Source of the DNA: Arachnopeziza araneosa
Lineage: Eukaryota; Ascomycota; Leotiomycetes; Helotiales; Arachnopezizaceae
DNA length: 64,000 nt
Reading direction: 5' to 3'
Assembly: GCA_003988855.1 (NCBI GenBank)
Contig: QYAI01000008.1
Span: 186,001-250,000, forward strand
Position 1 is the stretch's first letter. Each line of letters starts with the position of its first letter. The notes under the pieces were generated by a model. It was given only the letters and a program-made list of their open reading frames with translations. It did not search any database and was not told the origin of the DNA. Position numbers and translations under genes: made by a program. Positions 22,674-35,278 of this stretch are shown one piece after another.

Positions 22674-25512
22674 ATGGCGACGGTCAAACCCAAAGTCGTC
22701 AAGGTGCCAAGGGCTTGTGATAGGTGCAAGAGGCAGAAGTTAAAGGTATAATGAACTCTTTGATTACTGACTTTTTCCACCAGCGGTTCCCGACGTGTTT
22801 GACACTGGGTCCGGTGGGAGAGTCTTATCTTCAGAGGACATGTTAAGACTAAGCATTGGTAGTGTGATGTTGAAAGACCATGTCTGCTATGCACTCGGAG
22901 CGGGTAGGCATGGAACCAAGCTGTCATTCATAGCTCTTGCTGAGTTCACATAGGATTGCTTGCACCTCAGTAGGAAACGCGTATCAACCTTTACCAGTAG
23001 CCCCTCCCCGAGGAAGAACCAAACGGAAACGAGAGGAAGATGACTTGGTCGAGGGTCAACGTCTTCCCACAGAATCATCTTCTGGCATACCGTCTTCTGG
23101 CGAATCGTCTGATGTAGAACCATCAATAACTTTCAAGTCCTTGCGGCATGAGCAAGTAACTAGAACAAGAATTCCTTCAGTAAGATATATTCAGTTATCG
23201 TACCTTTGAAATAGTCGATCTGACTGTCACCTAGCCTTCTTCACTTGAGACCAAAGCAGCCGCTTTTGCTGGCGATACTTCAGCTATGGGTCTGACCAAG
23301 CAGGTAAAGTCTATACAATAGTATTGGCATAACCACCATCATCTGACCATCACAGGTCTTCAGTTTCAACGACTCTCACCATCGTTCTGCAACATCTGCA
23401 CTCCCCGGTGGATCGGATCAGCACTCACTCACCAGCCCCGAGATTCCATTTTTCAATCCCTACTTGCCGCCAGCGGAGGTCATTGAGGCGCTAATCGATT
23501 CTTATTTTGACACTGTCCACTGGTCCATGTTTCTCATACACCAACCATCTTTCCGCCGACAAGCAAAACAACTCGTCGCTCTCGGATCGAGGATAAGAAG
23601 TAGTTCTGATGCAGATTTTGCTGCCTTGCTCATGATGGTCATTGCTCTTGGTGCCCAATACGGCGCAGGCAATCCCCAATGGAAACACAGACATCTTCTA
23701 GTACAGCATTCTATCGATCTTCCACCCTTGGTCCGCACTTTGACTCGTCAGGTTCGGTCTCATCTGCTTGACTTATTAGAACGTGGCCAGCTGGAAGCGG
23801 TGCAAGTATGCGTACTACTAGGAACTTACTACATCTACCACGGAAACCCGAACCTATCATGGTCTGTCCTTGGCTTAGCTGTGAAAGCAGCGTATGCCTT
23901 GGGTATGCACCGTGAAGTGGACTGGAAAGGAGAGAATTCGCTATTACAAGGCCGGAAGAGGGCTTGGGGTCACACATTTATTGCTGATACATTTGGTGCC
24001 GTCATTTATGGAAGACCGGCGACGGTAGATCGTAATTTTTGTGATATTTCATATCCTGATGAGTGCGAAGATACCGAAATCCCAATGCCTCTGAAAGGGT
24101 ATATCAGATCCATCAATGGAGGTAAAGACCTCTCGCGACTGTCATACCACACATGCAAATATCAACTATACGAAATCAAGTCCCAGATCATCAGCAAGAT
24201 CTACACTTTACGCGCGCGAGCTTCGTTCCAAGCGAGTGGCTCCGGAGTTCCTAAGCTCGTCAAGACCGTTCAGAGTTTTGATAGTAAACTGAAAGCGTGG
24301 AGAAGCACACTCGCAGTCTACTTCAAAGAGTCCAGCTGGACAAATGGGGAAGGCGACCCTGCAGACGCCTTTAACAACCTCCAGGAACCGCTTTCGGAAA
24401 ACGAAGAACAGATAAAACGACATCTGATAGTACAGAAAATACTCCTGCAGGTCCTTTACGACTACATCCTCATTCTACTTCACCGGCCCCTATTAGAGTA
24501 TAGAATGTGTTCGGGACGCCCCGGTCAATCCCCCGAGGCATCAACTCGCAACCCTTTCCCAGCCTCCTTTGACACTTGCATGAATGCCGCGATGCGAATC
24601 TCCTACACGCCTGCATACATATTTGAACACAACTGTGCCATGACACTTGTGACCATGCACATGTTGCCCGCAGCCGTCATTCTCTGCATTCCCGCAACGA
24701 TGGATCCGTTTAGCACTCTGGCACATAAAGCCAAAGGAGCAGTGGTTCGAATGATCCGCAGTCTCAAGAGATTGACATCGCAATCACCCGTCGTGGCACA
24801 GAGCTGCACTATCTTGGAAGAGTTGATGAAAGTAGTATTGAAGAGAGAGTTGGAACTTGTTCTGAACCCCGAGGATCAGAAGCCCTCTCCTTCTCCATAC
24901 GAAGTCTTGACTCCCAATACAGGATACTCAGAACTCAGATCCACGCTTCATCCGCCAGTAGGTCACACTTCACCCGCGATCCACAGATCGGAACCCCTCT
25001 CTTCTTCTTCATACATGCCTGGATCGCCGTCCTTGCAGGTTCCGAGACAACAACATCAGACTATGCTCCCGCCTCAGAATCCGCCTTCAGCTCATGACTT
25101 CCTCCCCCAGGTCGAAGGGTTCCCCCCGTCTTACGAGGAACCAGCTTCGATTTCTCCTGAGACTTACGGGAGTAATCAGACTTCGTACGACTTTCTAGAT
25201 GCGGAGCCAGATCAGGGCTTTAACATTGCGTTTGGAGCTCTAGAGAGAGGTTTGTTCTCTCTCTTCACCCTCTTTCACTCTTCTTATCTTCCACACCCCA
25301 AGTTGAAGGGATGTGAAGTGAATGAATAAGATGCTAATCATCCTATAACAGTCATATACGATGTTGCTCCTTCAGAGTGGACCAACCCGGCTTGGATGCG
25401 GTCATATGAGGATGTAGAACCTTACGGGTATGCCACGCCTTCCGCTGGTTTCGGAGAGGGACTGATGGGATTAGGTGGGGATGAATTTCATAACGGTGAG
25501 AAGGCAAGGTGA
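22674..25512 (+). CDS. Zn2Cys6 transcription factor with fungal_trans domain
   Basis: The model has six exons: 22674-22745, 22863-22903, 22954-23179, 23235-23303, 23356-25249 and 25352-25512, giving 820 aa. The first three exons are needed to assemble the binuclear zinc cluster: Cys15-x2-Cys18-x6-Cys25-x5-Cys31-x2-Cys34-x6-Cys41. This exact spacing supports the two early introns (22746-22862 and 22904-22953). A basic KRKR linker follows, then the fungal transcription-factor middle homology region from about residue 173 (IDSYFDTVHWSMFLIHQPSF) to about 480. The tail is Pro/Ser-rich, and the last exon encodes a Trp/Tyr-rich end (EWTNPAWMRSYEDVEPYGY). It is a nuclear DNA-binding regulator with unknown targets. 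No obvious target gene lies alongside. Confidence 0.9.
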
Positions 25513-27032
25513 CGTACATGAGATTATCACTACTCGAATCAAATCATTACAACCGATATCAGTAGTCCCGAGAGACCTTACCAATTACCCACATCAAGAG
25601 ATATCCATCTCAACAGCTCGCCTACTCCCCAATCAAGAAGCCCTTGAACCAAATCTCCCACCTGCAAACCCACCATGTGGTGTCCCTCTTTCGATTATTG
25701 GCATCTCCGCGGGCGTTCTGCGGAAGATTGGCGTGCACCCACTGCGGGCCGCGGCGGCATGCATCCACCAGACCAGTCGTCTGGGAGCAGATCAGGCCAT
25801 GTCTCAGGGCCTGCGCCGCTGGCATCCAGCATCTTATCACTCCCCCCATCCTCCCCATGTACAGTACCCTTCCTATAAATCACCTTATCTCTCTCTACCC
25901 TCATCACCGCGAGCTGTGCCATCGTCTCGTTATCGGTACCCATCACACGCACGCCAAACACGACAAGCCGACGCCAAAGATGCAGTTTCACGCTACCACC
26001 CTCGTGCTGCTTGCGGCTTGGAGCTGGAGCGTCGTCGCTGCTCCTGTGCCTCTCGATGCTCCGAGATTGGCCAAGGATGATATCAGTGCCGTTTTCATTT
26101 CTTGAGCACCCACCTCCTATCCTGACGGCATTGATCTATTTCCCACTCTATTCAGGAGTCAATGCTCGCTCGCCATCTGAAAATTGAAGGCGCTCTTCTC
26201 TGCACCGAAAGAGGAACGGTTGGGTACCCGTAGATACCACGGAGGCTGTTGATAAGCAGAAGCGTTCTTCTCATTAGCGATTGATATTCCATGGCCGTAG
26301 CATCTGCGTGCGGTTTTGGGTTGTGATATCTTCTACCCATCTTGACTTCTGACAGAGAAAATTCCAAGGCTGACATTGATCAAGCTTGCTGAGAGGCAGC
26401 CGTGTTACTGGCCGATATACTTCTGCTGAGTGCGGAACTCAACCTTGGAACGGTGGAGTAGATGGATTTGCTCAGCCAGACGAGTGAACGTGCAGATGGC
26501 ATGCAGGTTGCTGAGAGACGGATTTCACTTTTCGAGCAGTCGGCTTTCAATGTCAAGTGTAGCCATCGATTTTGGAAAGGGAAGACGTGGAAGAAGAGGG
26601 TATATGTTTTGATAGCATGTGGAGAGTGGTTAAGAATGCAAGCTAAGACAGGCATGCAGAGGCTCTGAATATGAAGTCTCCTTTGATAGACCTCTTATGC
26701 CTGAAAGTGGAAGGTGTGATAAATGGGTAACTTCCAACTCTAGAAACTATCCGTCTGACCTAGCGGCGTGTGCCTGTCCTAGTTACCTCGACTCTGGCTA
26801 GGCTGAGTTCCGCGCTGGGAATTCTTTTCTATACAAGAGAATAGCAAGATCGTAGCGCTGCTTGGTTGAAATCAACACACTCTTTGGTTAGTGGCGTTTT
26901 TCGAGGATGTAATGTAGACTGCATTATAAGTCTTGCATAGCGGCCAAGTTCGGGTCCCCTGAGATTGCATATCATGCTACCTTTGGGCAGACATGAAGAG
27001 AGATAAATTTTGGTATCAATTCCCAAACCGAT
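25513..27032. other. Intergenic between two convergent genes, with a candidate mini-ORF
   Basis: Apart from the candidate secreted peptide at 25980-26105, only frames of less than 100 codons are present outside the overlap with that ORF. A plus frame at about 26400-26668 reads as a helical, coding-like peptide with an in-frame TAG at 26458-26460. It may be a decayed gene fragment. Confidence 0.45.
25980..26105 (+). CDS. Candidate secreted mini-protein (uncertain)
   Basis: This is a 41-codon frame with a good start context (CCAAAGATGC). It begins MQFHATTLVLLAAW, continues with a hydrophobic core, and has an Ala-rich cleavage-like site (SVVAAPVPL). This is a textbook signal peptide followed by a short Pro-containing tail. 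A splice from GCC|GTTTTC to TTCAG|GAG near 26158 would extend it by about 25 codons, but the donor is weak. The first residues resemble those of the secreted protein at 54693-55106 only in style. It could be a real secreted peptide, the first exon of a longer gene, or chance. Confidence 0.35.
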   Translation: MQFHATTLVLLAAWSWSVVAAPVPLDAPRLAKDDISAVFIS

Positions 27033-29800
27033 CTATATATCTAAAGCTTTTGTACATAGCCAGAGGACCACCGGAACAACAACATTATCGTTCCCACCCG
27101 TTAAGACTGCCTCTGTCAAACTGGCAACCCAGGCCGCAACGCCGGCCTTTCCAACCGTCATGAACCAAGAATCATCATTATTAGCCGGCCAACCACCGAT
27201 TCTAAGCCATGATTTGGCAAGGATTAATGCCAGACCCACGGCAGTAGCAAAAGCTACACTGCCTTCAATGCTTTTGCCGCCACCCCAAAGCCACTTTCGA
27301 CGGCCGTATCTTCGTCCTATCAATGATGCTGCTGCATCGCCCATCCCTACGCAGATAACCCCACTGACCATGCTTACCTCTCGAGAGGGAATTTCCCAAC
27401 CAGCAAGATAACCACTTCCGCTTCGAGGAAGTGACGCCAAGGAAAGCCAGAGAGGTATGGCGCATCCAACGAGAAGAAAAATATGAGAAATCACCACAGG
27501 TCCTTTCAGATCTCTTCCATCGACATACGGAGTGAGGAAGTACGCCAATGATTTAGACAATGGCGGAAGTTGAGACGCACGGAATAGATCGAGGAGAAGA
27601 AATATGGCAAGCATTAGACCTAGTGCTAACGCTGCAAATGCTGGATCGACATAAGTGGCTGGTAGTAACATCGCCACCATCATAAAATGAAAAACTTTCC
27701 TCCGAGTATCTACTTCATAGATCGCAGAGAGTCGGAATACAATGGCGAGTCCGACGATAATGATCGCGAGCCAGTAAGCGCATAAGATTAGTCGAGTATT
27801 AGCTTCGCCAAAGGAAGCATGTCTCAGGTGTTCAACCCAACCTTTATGACAGGACTCCTGATGCTCAAATCCGCTTCGAGGAGGAAGACAGACCCATCTT
27901 TGAAGGTTTGCAGTAACCACTTGCATCCTGACCCAAGGCAGGTCACCAAAGAGGTAACCCAACGCCCATCCTATGGGTTCATTCCCTGATAAAGCATATC
28001 TTCCAACGTATTCTCGTATTCCTCCGAGAATTATGACAAGAATGCAAATATAAACATAGCATGCGTAGAGCCACTTCCTCATCGTGGCTTGTGCTGGTGT
28101 CAGAGAAAAGTAGGATTGAACGCTGGACGAAGAAGACCTCTTCTTACGGCCAGATGGCGTCCGTTTGCTCGACTTAGGCGAGAATGCGCCCAACGAAGGG
28201 AGGGTATGCCTTCTATTTCTTTTGAAGGATTCGGGCATACCACCACCTATGATGGGAAAGCCATTGGGTTTGGAATGAGGCTCGATTGCCGAGAATGATT
28301 CACTTTTGTCGACACCGATCAAATCCAAATCCTTGGTATTCAATTTGAGACTTGGTGAGGGTGTCTCAAATTCAAGAGGCCCCTCTTCATCGCTGGTATC
28401 AGTCACCACTGGATTTCTGGCAAACACTGAAGCCCCTAGCGAAAGGGGTCCCTTCATTAAGCTCATCACACTTCCTTCTCGAGACGGGGATTGAATCCCT
28501 GTACGTCGAAAGCGCCATTTTGGTACTCTTGCAAGATTGACCCCCCATTTTAAGACGTGTGTACAGGTAACAAGTACTCCGATACCTCCACCCCATAATA
28601 GAGACTTCAGAATAACAGCCTGAGGTGAGCTTGCTAAAAGTAATAGATTGATCAAAGATATTGATAACAATTGTAACTCCGCTGGCAGGAGACTAGTAGT
28701 TGTTAAATAACTTAGAGTCGCACATAAAGATTGGTGAAGTGGAGGGACAAGAATTAGGATTTCGGGATTCAGAGCAGAGTCTCCGAGTTTCGAGTCTTTA
28801 ATGATAGCCGTCGTTGTAGAATTGGCGAGTAGAGCTGGAAACGAGGAGAGTAGCCATTGAATAGTATTTGCGCCATGGAGCCCGCCAATAGAAGGTATTA
28901 TGTCTTTGGGAAGAGAAGAGATGCCGAGAATTATGGTTGGTAATAGAAAAGTTGGCTGATTTTTGAAAACCACCAATCCGACCAGCAACGATAGGATTGG
29001 AGGGTAAAGTAACGGGGCAGGATCAAAAGCAGAAGGAATAGTCAGCAGATATGGGCGTTTCCATGGTTTCGATGGATTAGAGTGCCTCAGTACCCTTAAA
29101 GGATATATGGCAATCAGACCCGTAGTGACAAGTGCTTCACAAGCCAGTTCTGGTGGTGTTAGATGGACCTGAATGGCTCTTCAGTTGACTTACCTTTCCT
29201 CCAAAAGTATAAAAGGCCACGGATTTCAGGATCAAGATATAACAATCCGCCCACGACAGCCAACAACCCAAGCTCAGTCGTTCGTCTTATGACTTCCACC
29301 TTACGCTTCTCTCGGAACTTCTCGGCAACTTTCCAAAGCTCATCTTCGACTGAAGCTGCTGATATCTTTGGATGTTTTCGTAGAAATAGTTTCTGGCCCT
29401 CCTCATCAAGACATGCTGGTGAGAGCAATGGGCTTGGCGAGCTAGACGAAGTCCCGTCGACGCCCCGTAACCCTTTGTGTAGCCGTAGCTTTGGGGCGGG
29501 TAGTCCCTTCAGGAAGTGTTCATCGTCTGCCTCTGTTCCACTGTCGCTATTCGCAGACTCCTTGTAGCTCACTCTCCGGGCGTGCACACTTGGTCTGGAG
29601 TCATGATCGGTAGTTTCGAGCACGCGCGCATTCGTCCGGAACGCTGCGCTATTTGTGCTAAACCTCTCGGAACCATGCAGCAGCTCAAACTGCTGGCGAT
29701 GATATGGATGCGGCGACCTGGAAAGCCGCCTCGGGGCATTATCTCGTGGGTTTCGAGCTTGCGATTGCTGCTGTGGTACTGGTTCAAGCTGCTCAGGCAT
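27033..29800 (-). CDS. SEC59: Dolichol kinase
   Basis: The model has two exons, 29194-29800 and 27033-29149, giving 907 aa. The 44-bp intron has GTAAGT, a CTAAC branch and CAG, and joins FWRK to ELACEALVTTG. The protein is a polytopic ER membrane enzyme. It phosphorylates dolichol with CTP as donor, giving the dolichyl phosphate needed for N-glycosylation, O-mannosylation and GPI synthesis. The C-terminal third carries the signature: DTRRKVFH (about 683-690), GDAAASLIGRRYGRRKW (about 806-822) and KSIEGS (about 828-833), the CTP-binding and phosphatidate cytidylyltransferase-like motifs. The hydrophilic N-terminus (about 170 residues) and a Ser-rich cytosolic loop in the middle are typical filamentous-fungus additions. 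It is single-copy and essential in yeast. Confidence 0.95.
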
Positions 29801-30388
29801 TGCGGTGTATTGCCTGTGGGGAATTGCTGCTTGTCAAGATCCGTAGATGAATCATTCTCTAGACGGGACCAAGAACAGAGTGCGGTACTGATACTGGTTG
29901 GATCATGTGTATCCATAGAAGAGAAAGTTTCGGTAGGTGATTGCACCACGAGCCATGGTTGGAATTCACATGTAAAAACATTCGTATCGGATTGTTGGGG
30001 GCGCGGCTGAGGCTACATACGTACCCATCAGCTTCGTCATGCAGGGGGTTAAGGAAGCTAGGGGAATCATTAATCCGCATAATGCTACATATGATCGGTC
30101 TCGCGGGAGTTTCGCACTTTCCGAGATTCTTGCTCTCTGTTGGGTTTCTTGATGTTCGTTAGAGGTAATAGTGGCGATTGTGCTAGAATCACTCTGCCAT
30201 GGCAAGGCTGAAGATGCTCGGGTTAGGGTTCTGGTAACCCTGACAAGCTGAAGTTCAAACTGGAGTCTAGACTAGACCGAGCCAAGACCCGACCAACCTC
30301 GCGCATCTTGAGATCAACAGCAAAGCAGGAATATACTTCTTCAAACCTCTCCCCATTCTCCTAATTTCCCTTTCGTTCACGATCAAAT
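29801..30388. promoter_or_regulatory. Shared divergent promoter of dolichol kinase and Smr genes
   Basis: 588 bp separate the two start codons, which point away from each other, so both promoters must lie here. I see no clear TATA box on either side. Confidence 0.5.
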
Positions 30389-31305
30389 ATGTCGCAATCC
30401 TACCCAATGACCCGCCTAGGCGGCCAAGGTAAACTCACAAGCTTTCAATTCCAACGAAAGAATACTTACACGTCTTCCTAGCTTTCAACCACTCCTCTAG
30501 CTCCGACGCCGAAGCAGAATACGACCGACTTCGAGACCTCGCCCGCCAAGAAGCTGATAAAAGGCGATCATGTTCTGAGAGGGTGCGGCAATCTTCACTC
30601 CTCTCTCATCTCCTCTAACATCTCTCACAGTCGCAACAAGCCTACCAGCGCGGCGATGGTGGAGCCGCGCATCAATTGTCGGAAGAAGGCAAGCAACACG
30701 CCGCCAAGATGGACGCCTACAATAAGCAAGCATCAGACTACATCTTCCGTCAGAATAACGCACCGGGTAGAGTCGCCGACGACACGATTGATCTGCACGG
30801 ACAGTTCGTCGAGGAAGCGGAGCGCATTCTAGAGCAGAGGATACGATATGCGCAACAGAACGGGCAAACGCATCTGCATGTGTGAGTTGCTCTCCAACGC
30901 TGCGTTGCCGTACACAGAGTACTAACAGCGAGATTCAGCATCGTCGGAAAAGGCAACCACTCCGTGAACCACATCCAGAAGATCAAGCCCCGCGTCGAGC
31001 AAATCTGCCAAGAACTAGGGCTCCAGTACTCAACGGAAGAAAACGCAGGTCGGATGTACATCAATCTACAAGGCGGAGCGGCGGTACCACCACCATCACA
31101 CAGCGGATACAATCAACCACAACAGCAACAAGGCGGTTATCAACAAGGTGGATATGGTGGCCAACAACAACAACAACAAGGTAACTACCAGGGAGGTAAC
31201 AATCAACAACAGCAAAACAATCCCAATGACGAGATTGAGAAGCTGGCTCTGAAGCTGTTGCCCAGGATACTTCAAAAATTGGATGGGTGCTGTGCTATTA
31301 TGTAA
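30389..31305 (+). CDS. Smr-domain protein with CaaX-like C-terminus
   Basis: The model has four exons: 30389-30428, 30482-30582, 30631-30881 and 30939-31305, giving 252 aa. Intron 3 has a perfect TACTAAC branch. Intron 2 uses an unusual GTGCGG donor but closes the frame at SCSER|SQQAYQRGDG. Residues about 18-92 form the DUF1771 helical region. Residues about 99-178 are the Smr domain with LHG (102-104) and GKGNHS (134-139), the motifs of MutS2-type Smr endonuclease or RNA-cleaving domains. A Gly/Gln-rich low-complexity tail (about 178-225) follows, then a short helix. The last five residues, CCAIM, fit a CaaX prenylation box (CAIM) preceded by a possible palmitoylated Cys. The function in fungi is unknown; a nuclease role is inferred from the domain. 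Confidence 0.9.
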
Positions 31306-31839
31306 CGGATGCAACGGATGGTTGATGAATTAGCGTGGATCTCGGTCGGATACAGACAGGTACAAAGCGCGCATCTTGGCATATCTTTGTATATCAGGTC
31401 GGCTGCGTTGGATGATGATACCCACCCTCGACCGTGGAGGGAGAATCGGCGTGCGGCAGTCCGAGTGGAGATTTCTTTGGTCTACGATAGTGGAAGGACC
31501 TCGAGTGCTAGCTTGAGATGCATAGAGTAATGTATGATCCGCGTCGTGAATTTTTTATTTCCATGTTCAAAGAGTGAGCCAGGGGTCACTAGCCTTTTCT
31601 CGCTAAAGAAAGGGGGGATGGTTAAACTGGAGACGTAATTTCAATGCTTGAATAGTCAGGATGACTTGAACATCTTAACTTTTCGAACCCTCTGAGCATC
31701 TTGCATGCACCAATTATCACACATGTCATTAGAAGAAACTTATAATCACACATCAAAGAAGAGTCTTCTTCCTCTCGAATGGCAACGTGGCCTCCATAAT
31801 CATCAATTATAATATAGACGAACAGGGATATACTACACA
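31306..31839. other. Intergenic between convergent genes
   Basis: This is the 3' flank of the Smr gene (plus) and the permease gene (minus). No gene is seen. Confidence 0.5.
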
Positions 31840-33676
31840 CTAACACAAAGTCTTGTATAAGATCTTCCATCTAGGCCACTCCTCCATATCCTCCACCCAC
31901 CCCTTTCTGACAGCTTCGCTCTCGAACTCGTTCCTCCCCGTTACCAGATCCACATCTCTCATATGAACCCACTTGGTCTTGTACCAAAGTTTATATCCTA
32001 CATAATAACATATAGCCACTGGCATACTGAGGTACGCCTCAAAGAAGTTGATGGCCCTCGCTTTTGGTGTCTTCGCTGTGTTGCCCTCGGGGGATATCGC
32101 TACCCAGAGTTGTGCAACCAGGATCAGCATCAGCGCTGAGAGGCCAATCCAGGAACCCATCACACCGACTGGTGAACGATAGACTAGATCAGAGAGAAGG
32201 TTTCCCTGCTCAACCCAAGCGGCGCGGAACTTGATATGGGCGAAGCAGATGCTGCCCCAAGCGAAGATGGTTGAGAGGCCGGAGAAGGCCAGCAGCCAGG
32301 TGAAAGCTTGACCTGCAACAGGACTGACGTATAAGAAAGCGAGCATGCTGATACCGCACAGGATGGCGATGCTGACTAGCGGGCGGCCCTTTCGATCAAC
32401 GTAGCCCAATATGCGAGGCGCCTGGCCCTGCGCAGCGAGTGCGGCAAAAGTACGTGTCGCACCGTACATGGAGGAGTTCGCGACGGAGAGGACAGCAATC
32501 ATGACCACGGCGTTCATGACGGAGTCAAGACCTTCGATACCGGCGGATTTGATGGCGATGATGAAGGGGGAGGCTTTGGAATCGACGCTGTTCCGGCTGA
32601 CGAGCTGAGGATCGTTATATGGAACGAGGAGGCCAACAATGGCGATTGAGATGACGTAGAAGATGGCAATTCGCCAGAAGACTTGCTTGATAGCAGTTGG
32701 AAGAGCTTTGGAGGGGTTGTACGTCTCGGCGGCTGCGAGACCAACCAGTTCCGTACCGGCGAAGGAGAAGGCGGCCGTAATGAGGATGTTGCAGAATCCT
32801 TTGAATCCATTGTGGAAAGCGCCGGGGTTTCCCCAGTACTTTCCTCCAATATATCCAGAGTCTTGAGTCCCACCGCAGTTGATGACGGCGCCAAGGATGA
32901 TGAATCCGATCACAGCTGCGACCTTGAGGATCGAGAAGGTGTATTCGGCTTCCCCATACACCTTCACCGAACAGAGATTGATGGTGCTGATGATGATGAT
33001 GAAGATGAGGATCATGACCCACGTCGGTACTGGCGAGTTCCAGTACTCGAGAGTGATTCCGGCCGCCATGATCTCTAGAGGGACAGTGAAAGTCCATTGC
33101 AATGCGTAGTTCCACCCACAGGCGAAGCCCCAAGCTGGGTCTATGAAGCGAGTTGCGAAAGCCGAAAACGAGCCCGCGACAGGAAACATGACAGCCATCT
33201 CACCCAGCGCTTGCACCACGCAGAACAGAGTCGCTCCAAGGAGGATGAAGGCTAAAAGAAGCGATCCTGGGCCTCCTGTTGAGAGAGCTGAACCCGAACC
33301 GATGAAAAGTCCCGTGCCTTGGCGACGTCAGTATCCACTCACGTGAGGTCAGATTTTAGGAGAGGTAGGTAGGTAGGTAGGGAGGGAGGTAGTTACCTAT
33401 TGACCCGCCGATTGCTATCATTTGAAGATGTCGTCCTTTCAGTCTTCGGACAAGCGGCGTGTGTGCTGTATTCCAGGCGGCTGCTTCGGCATTGAAGACT
33501 CGGCCATCTTCTCCCCGCGTCGGGGCATACGACGAGCTATTGGGGCCACTGCGAAAACTATCAAAGGCTTTCGTATGTGGGAAACTGTGCGTGCCTTTGG
33601 GTTTAGTGAGGAGCGGTGTCACGGTCGAATTCGACGCGGGATACGCCTTAGGCGACTCCATCGTGTACCTCTCCAT
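31840..33676 (-). CDS. Amino acid permease, AAT (GAP1-like) family
   Basis: The model has two exons, 33397-33676 and 31840-33317, giving 585 aa. The 79-bp intron (GTAACT, CTGAC branch, AAG acceptor) joins IGGSI to GTGLFIGSGSAL. This is the conserved first transmembrane segment of the APC/AAT superfamily. The hydrophilic N-terminus (about 90 residues) ends in LKGRHLQMIAIGG, the hallmark preceding TM1. About 12 transmembrane segments follow, including GEMAVMFPVAGSF and a TM6-like FAGTELVGLAAAE. The C-terminal tail has a WKILYKTLC end. It is a plasma-membrane proton/amino acid symporter by family; the substrate is not predictable. A second in-frame ATG at 33661 could be the start. The intron contains a TAGG repeat, and the leader is an ACACGC-type repeat. 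Confidence 0.93.
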
Positions 33677-33683
33677 TTCGGTG

Positions 33684-33733
33684 GCGTGCGTGTGTGCGTG
33701 TGTGCGTGTGTGCGTGTGTGCGTGTGTGCGTGC
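33684..33733. repeat. GTGTGCGT tandem repeat immediately upstream of the permease start
   Basis: About six units of GTGTGCGT lie within 10 bases of the permease ATG, on the 5' side. On the minus strand this gives an ACGCACAC-rich leader in the presumed 5' UTR. Confidence 0.85.
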
Positions 33734-34409
33734 TCTTTTTCCAGTCTTCTCTCGTCGTTAGATTCAACGATGCGATGAAGTGCTCATAGCGAAGCGACTT
33801 GGGGAGATCAGAGTCGAGTAGCAACGATGGGAGAGGCTGGGGGTGAGCTGACCCAAGACGAGGAAGCGGATGCAACGAGATTATTATCCAGAGTGTTATC
33901 GAGGCCGAGCTGGGTTGGCGCCGCACTGGGGCATTGGGGGGGCTGAGTGGCTTCAGGAGGGAAAGATAACGAACAAGACGGCGGGGTTGCGTGCTCCCTC
34001 CCTCACCCACCGCGGATCGTAAGGCGGGTGGTTTGAGCTGGTACAGGCTGTGCCGCGTCGTCCATCAATCACGAACTAGCGAATGGCTCCCAAAGCAGGT
34101 GATGGCGCAACGCAGATGCCAAACGATGATCTTTCCGGGTGCAATAATAGGAGAGTTCGTTTGTTGGAACCGCATAATCTTTTGGTTTTATGAGCTGGGG
34201 GGGAGAGGCGTCTCATGCTGGCGATGCTGACCGCAATTATTCGAGAGGCAGCAGGATCGGTGGGTGCTCCAAGCGCCTGACGGTCGCACCTACCAGCGGA
34301 CGAGGGCTCGGCAGTGTCAGGGAAGGAAGGGCAGGATTGCAAGTCTGTCCTGACTGTACCACCGATGGAAGGAGCGGTGGTTTGTTTATGCTGTCTCGGT
34401 TTATGATGC

Positions 34410-34592
34410 AGAGAGAGGGGGGGGGGGAGAGAGAGAGAGAGGGAGATAGAGAGAGATAGAGATAGAGAGAGATAGAGAGGGAGAGAGAGAGAGATAGAGA
34501 GAGACATAGAGAGGGAGAGAGAGACATAGAGAGGGAGAGAGAGACATAGAGAGAGATAGAGAGAGAGAGAGGGAGAGAGAGAGAGAGAGATT
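34410..34592. repeat. GA-rich microsatellite
   Basis: About 180 bp of GAGA/GATA/GACATAGAGAGGGA variants, almost entirely purine on the plus strand, starting with a run of 11 G. Confidence 0.9.
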
Positions 34593-35278
34593 GCCATCAA
34601 TGTCTAGCAGTCCCAACACCTGCACTGATGGCCCGATGTTCACGCACCAGCCGAGCGTATCCCTACAGTAGTGCATCGCGTGGGAGGACAAGCTGAATGA
34701 GGCAGGTGGTGGAGAGGTACAGTAGTAGATCCACTACCAAGAGGCAAAAGGGCAGCATTGAAACGACCAACCAGCAGGACCGACACGATGTCCGGAAATA
34801 GGGGCGAATAAAGGTTGCCACTGCTTGGGGGGGCTGCCAGACGGCCACTCCAAACGACCATTGTGCCATCGGGCTGGGGAGGCGAACCACTCAAGGACCT
34901 TCCACGAGCCGTGCCGTGTGTTCTTCAGGGACCATGTCGCGTGAGGCTCCCTAATCAGGATGTTGCCTGTGCACCACCCAATTCTTCTACTGTATTGACC
35001 TTTCCTCTTTCCTCCCTTCTCCCTTCTCCCTTCTCCCTCCTCCTTCTCCCTCCTCCTTCCTCGGCCAAATACTCCCGAAGATCAGAATGCTTGTGATGCC
35101 CACCACGCTCCTTCTCCCGATCAGAGCTCTCACTCAGACTGATCTCGCCATGGATGGGTCTTACTCCACCCACCGTCCTGGCTGCCTCTTTTGACGAAAG
35201 TCGCAGTTTCCTGGGCCAGAGACCCTGCGCCATGCCATGCGTAGATACCGTAGTCCATCTCTGCATCCACGTGTTTTG

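Noticed and set aside
34076..34600. 174-codon minus frame of Ser/Leu repeats
   Set aside because: Pure translation of the GA microsatellite.
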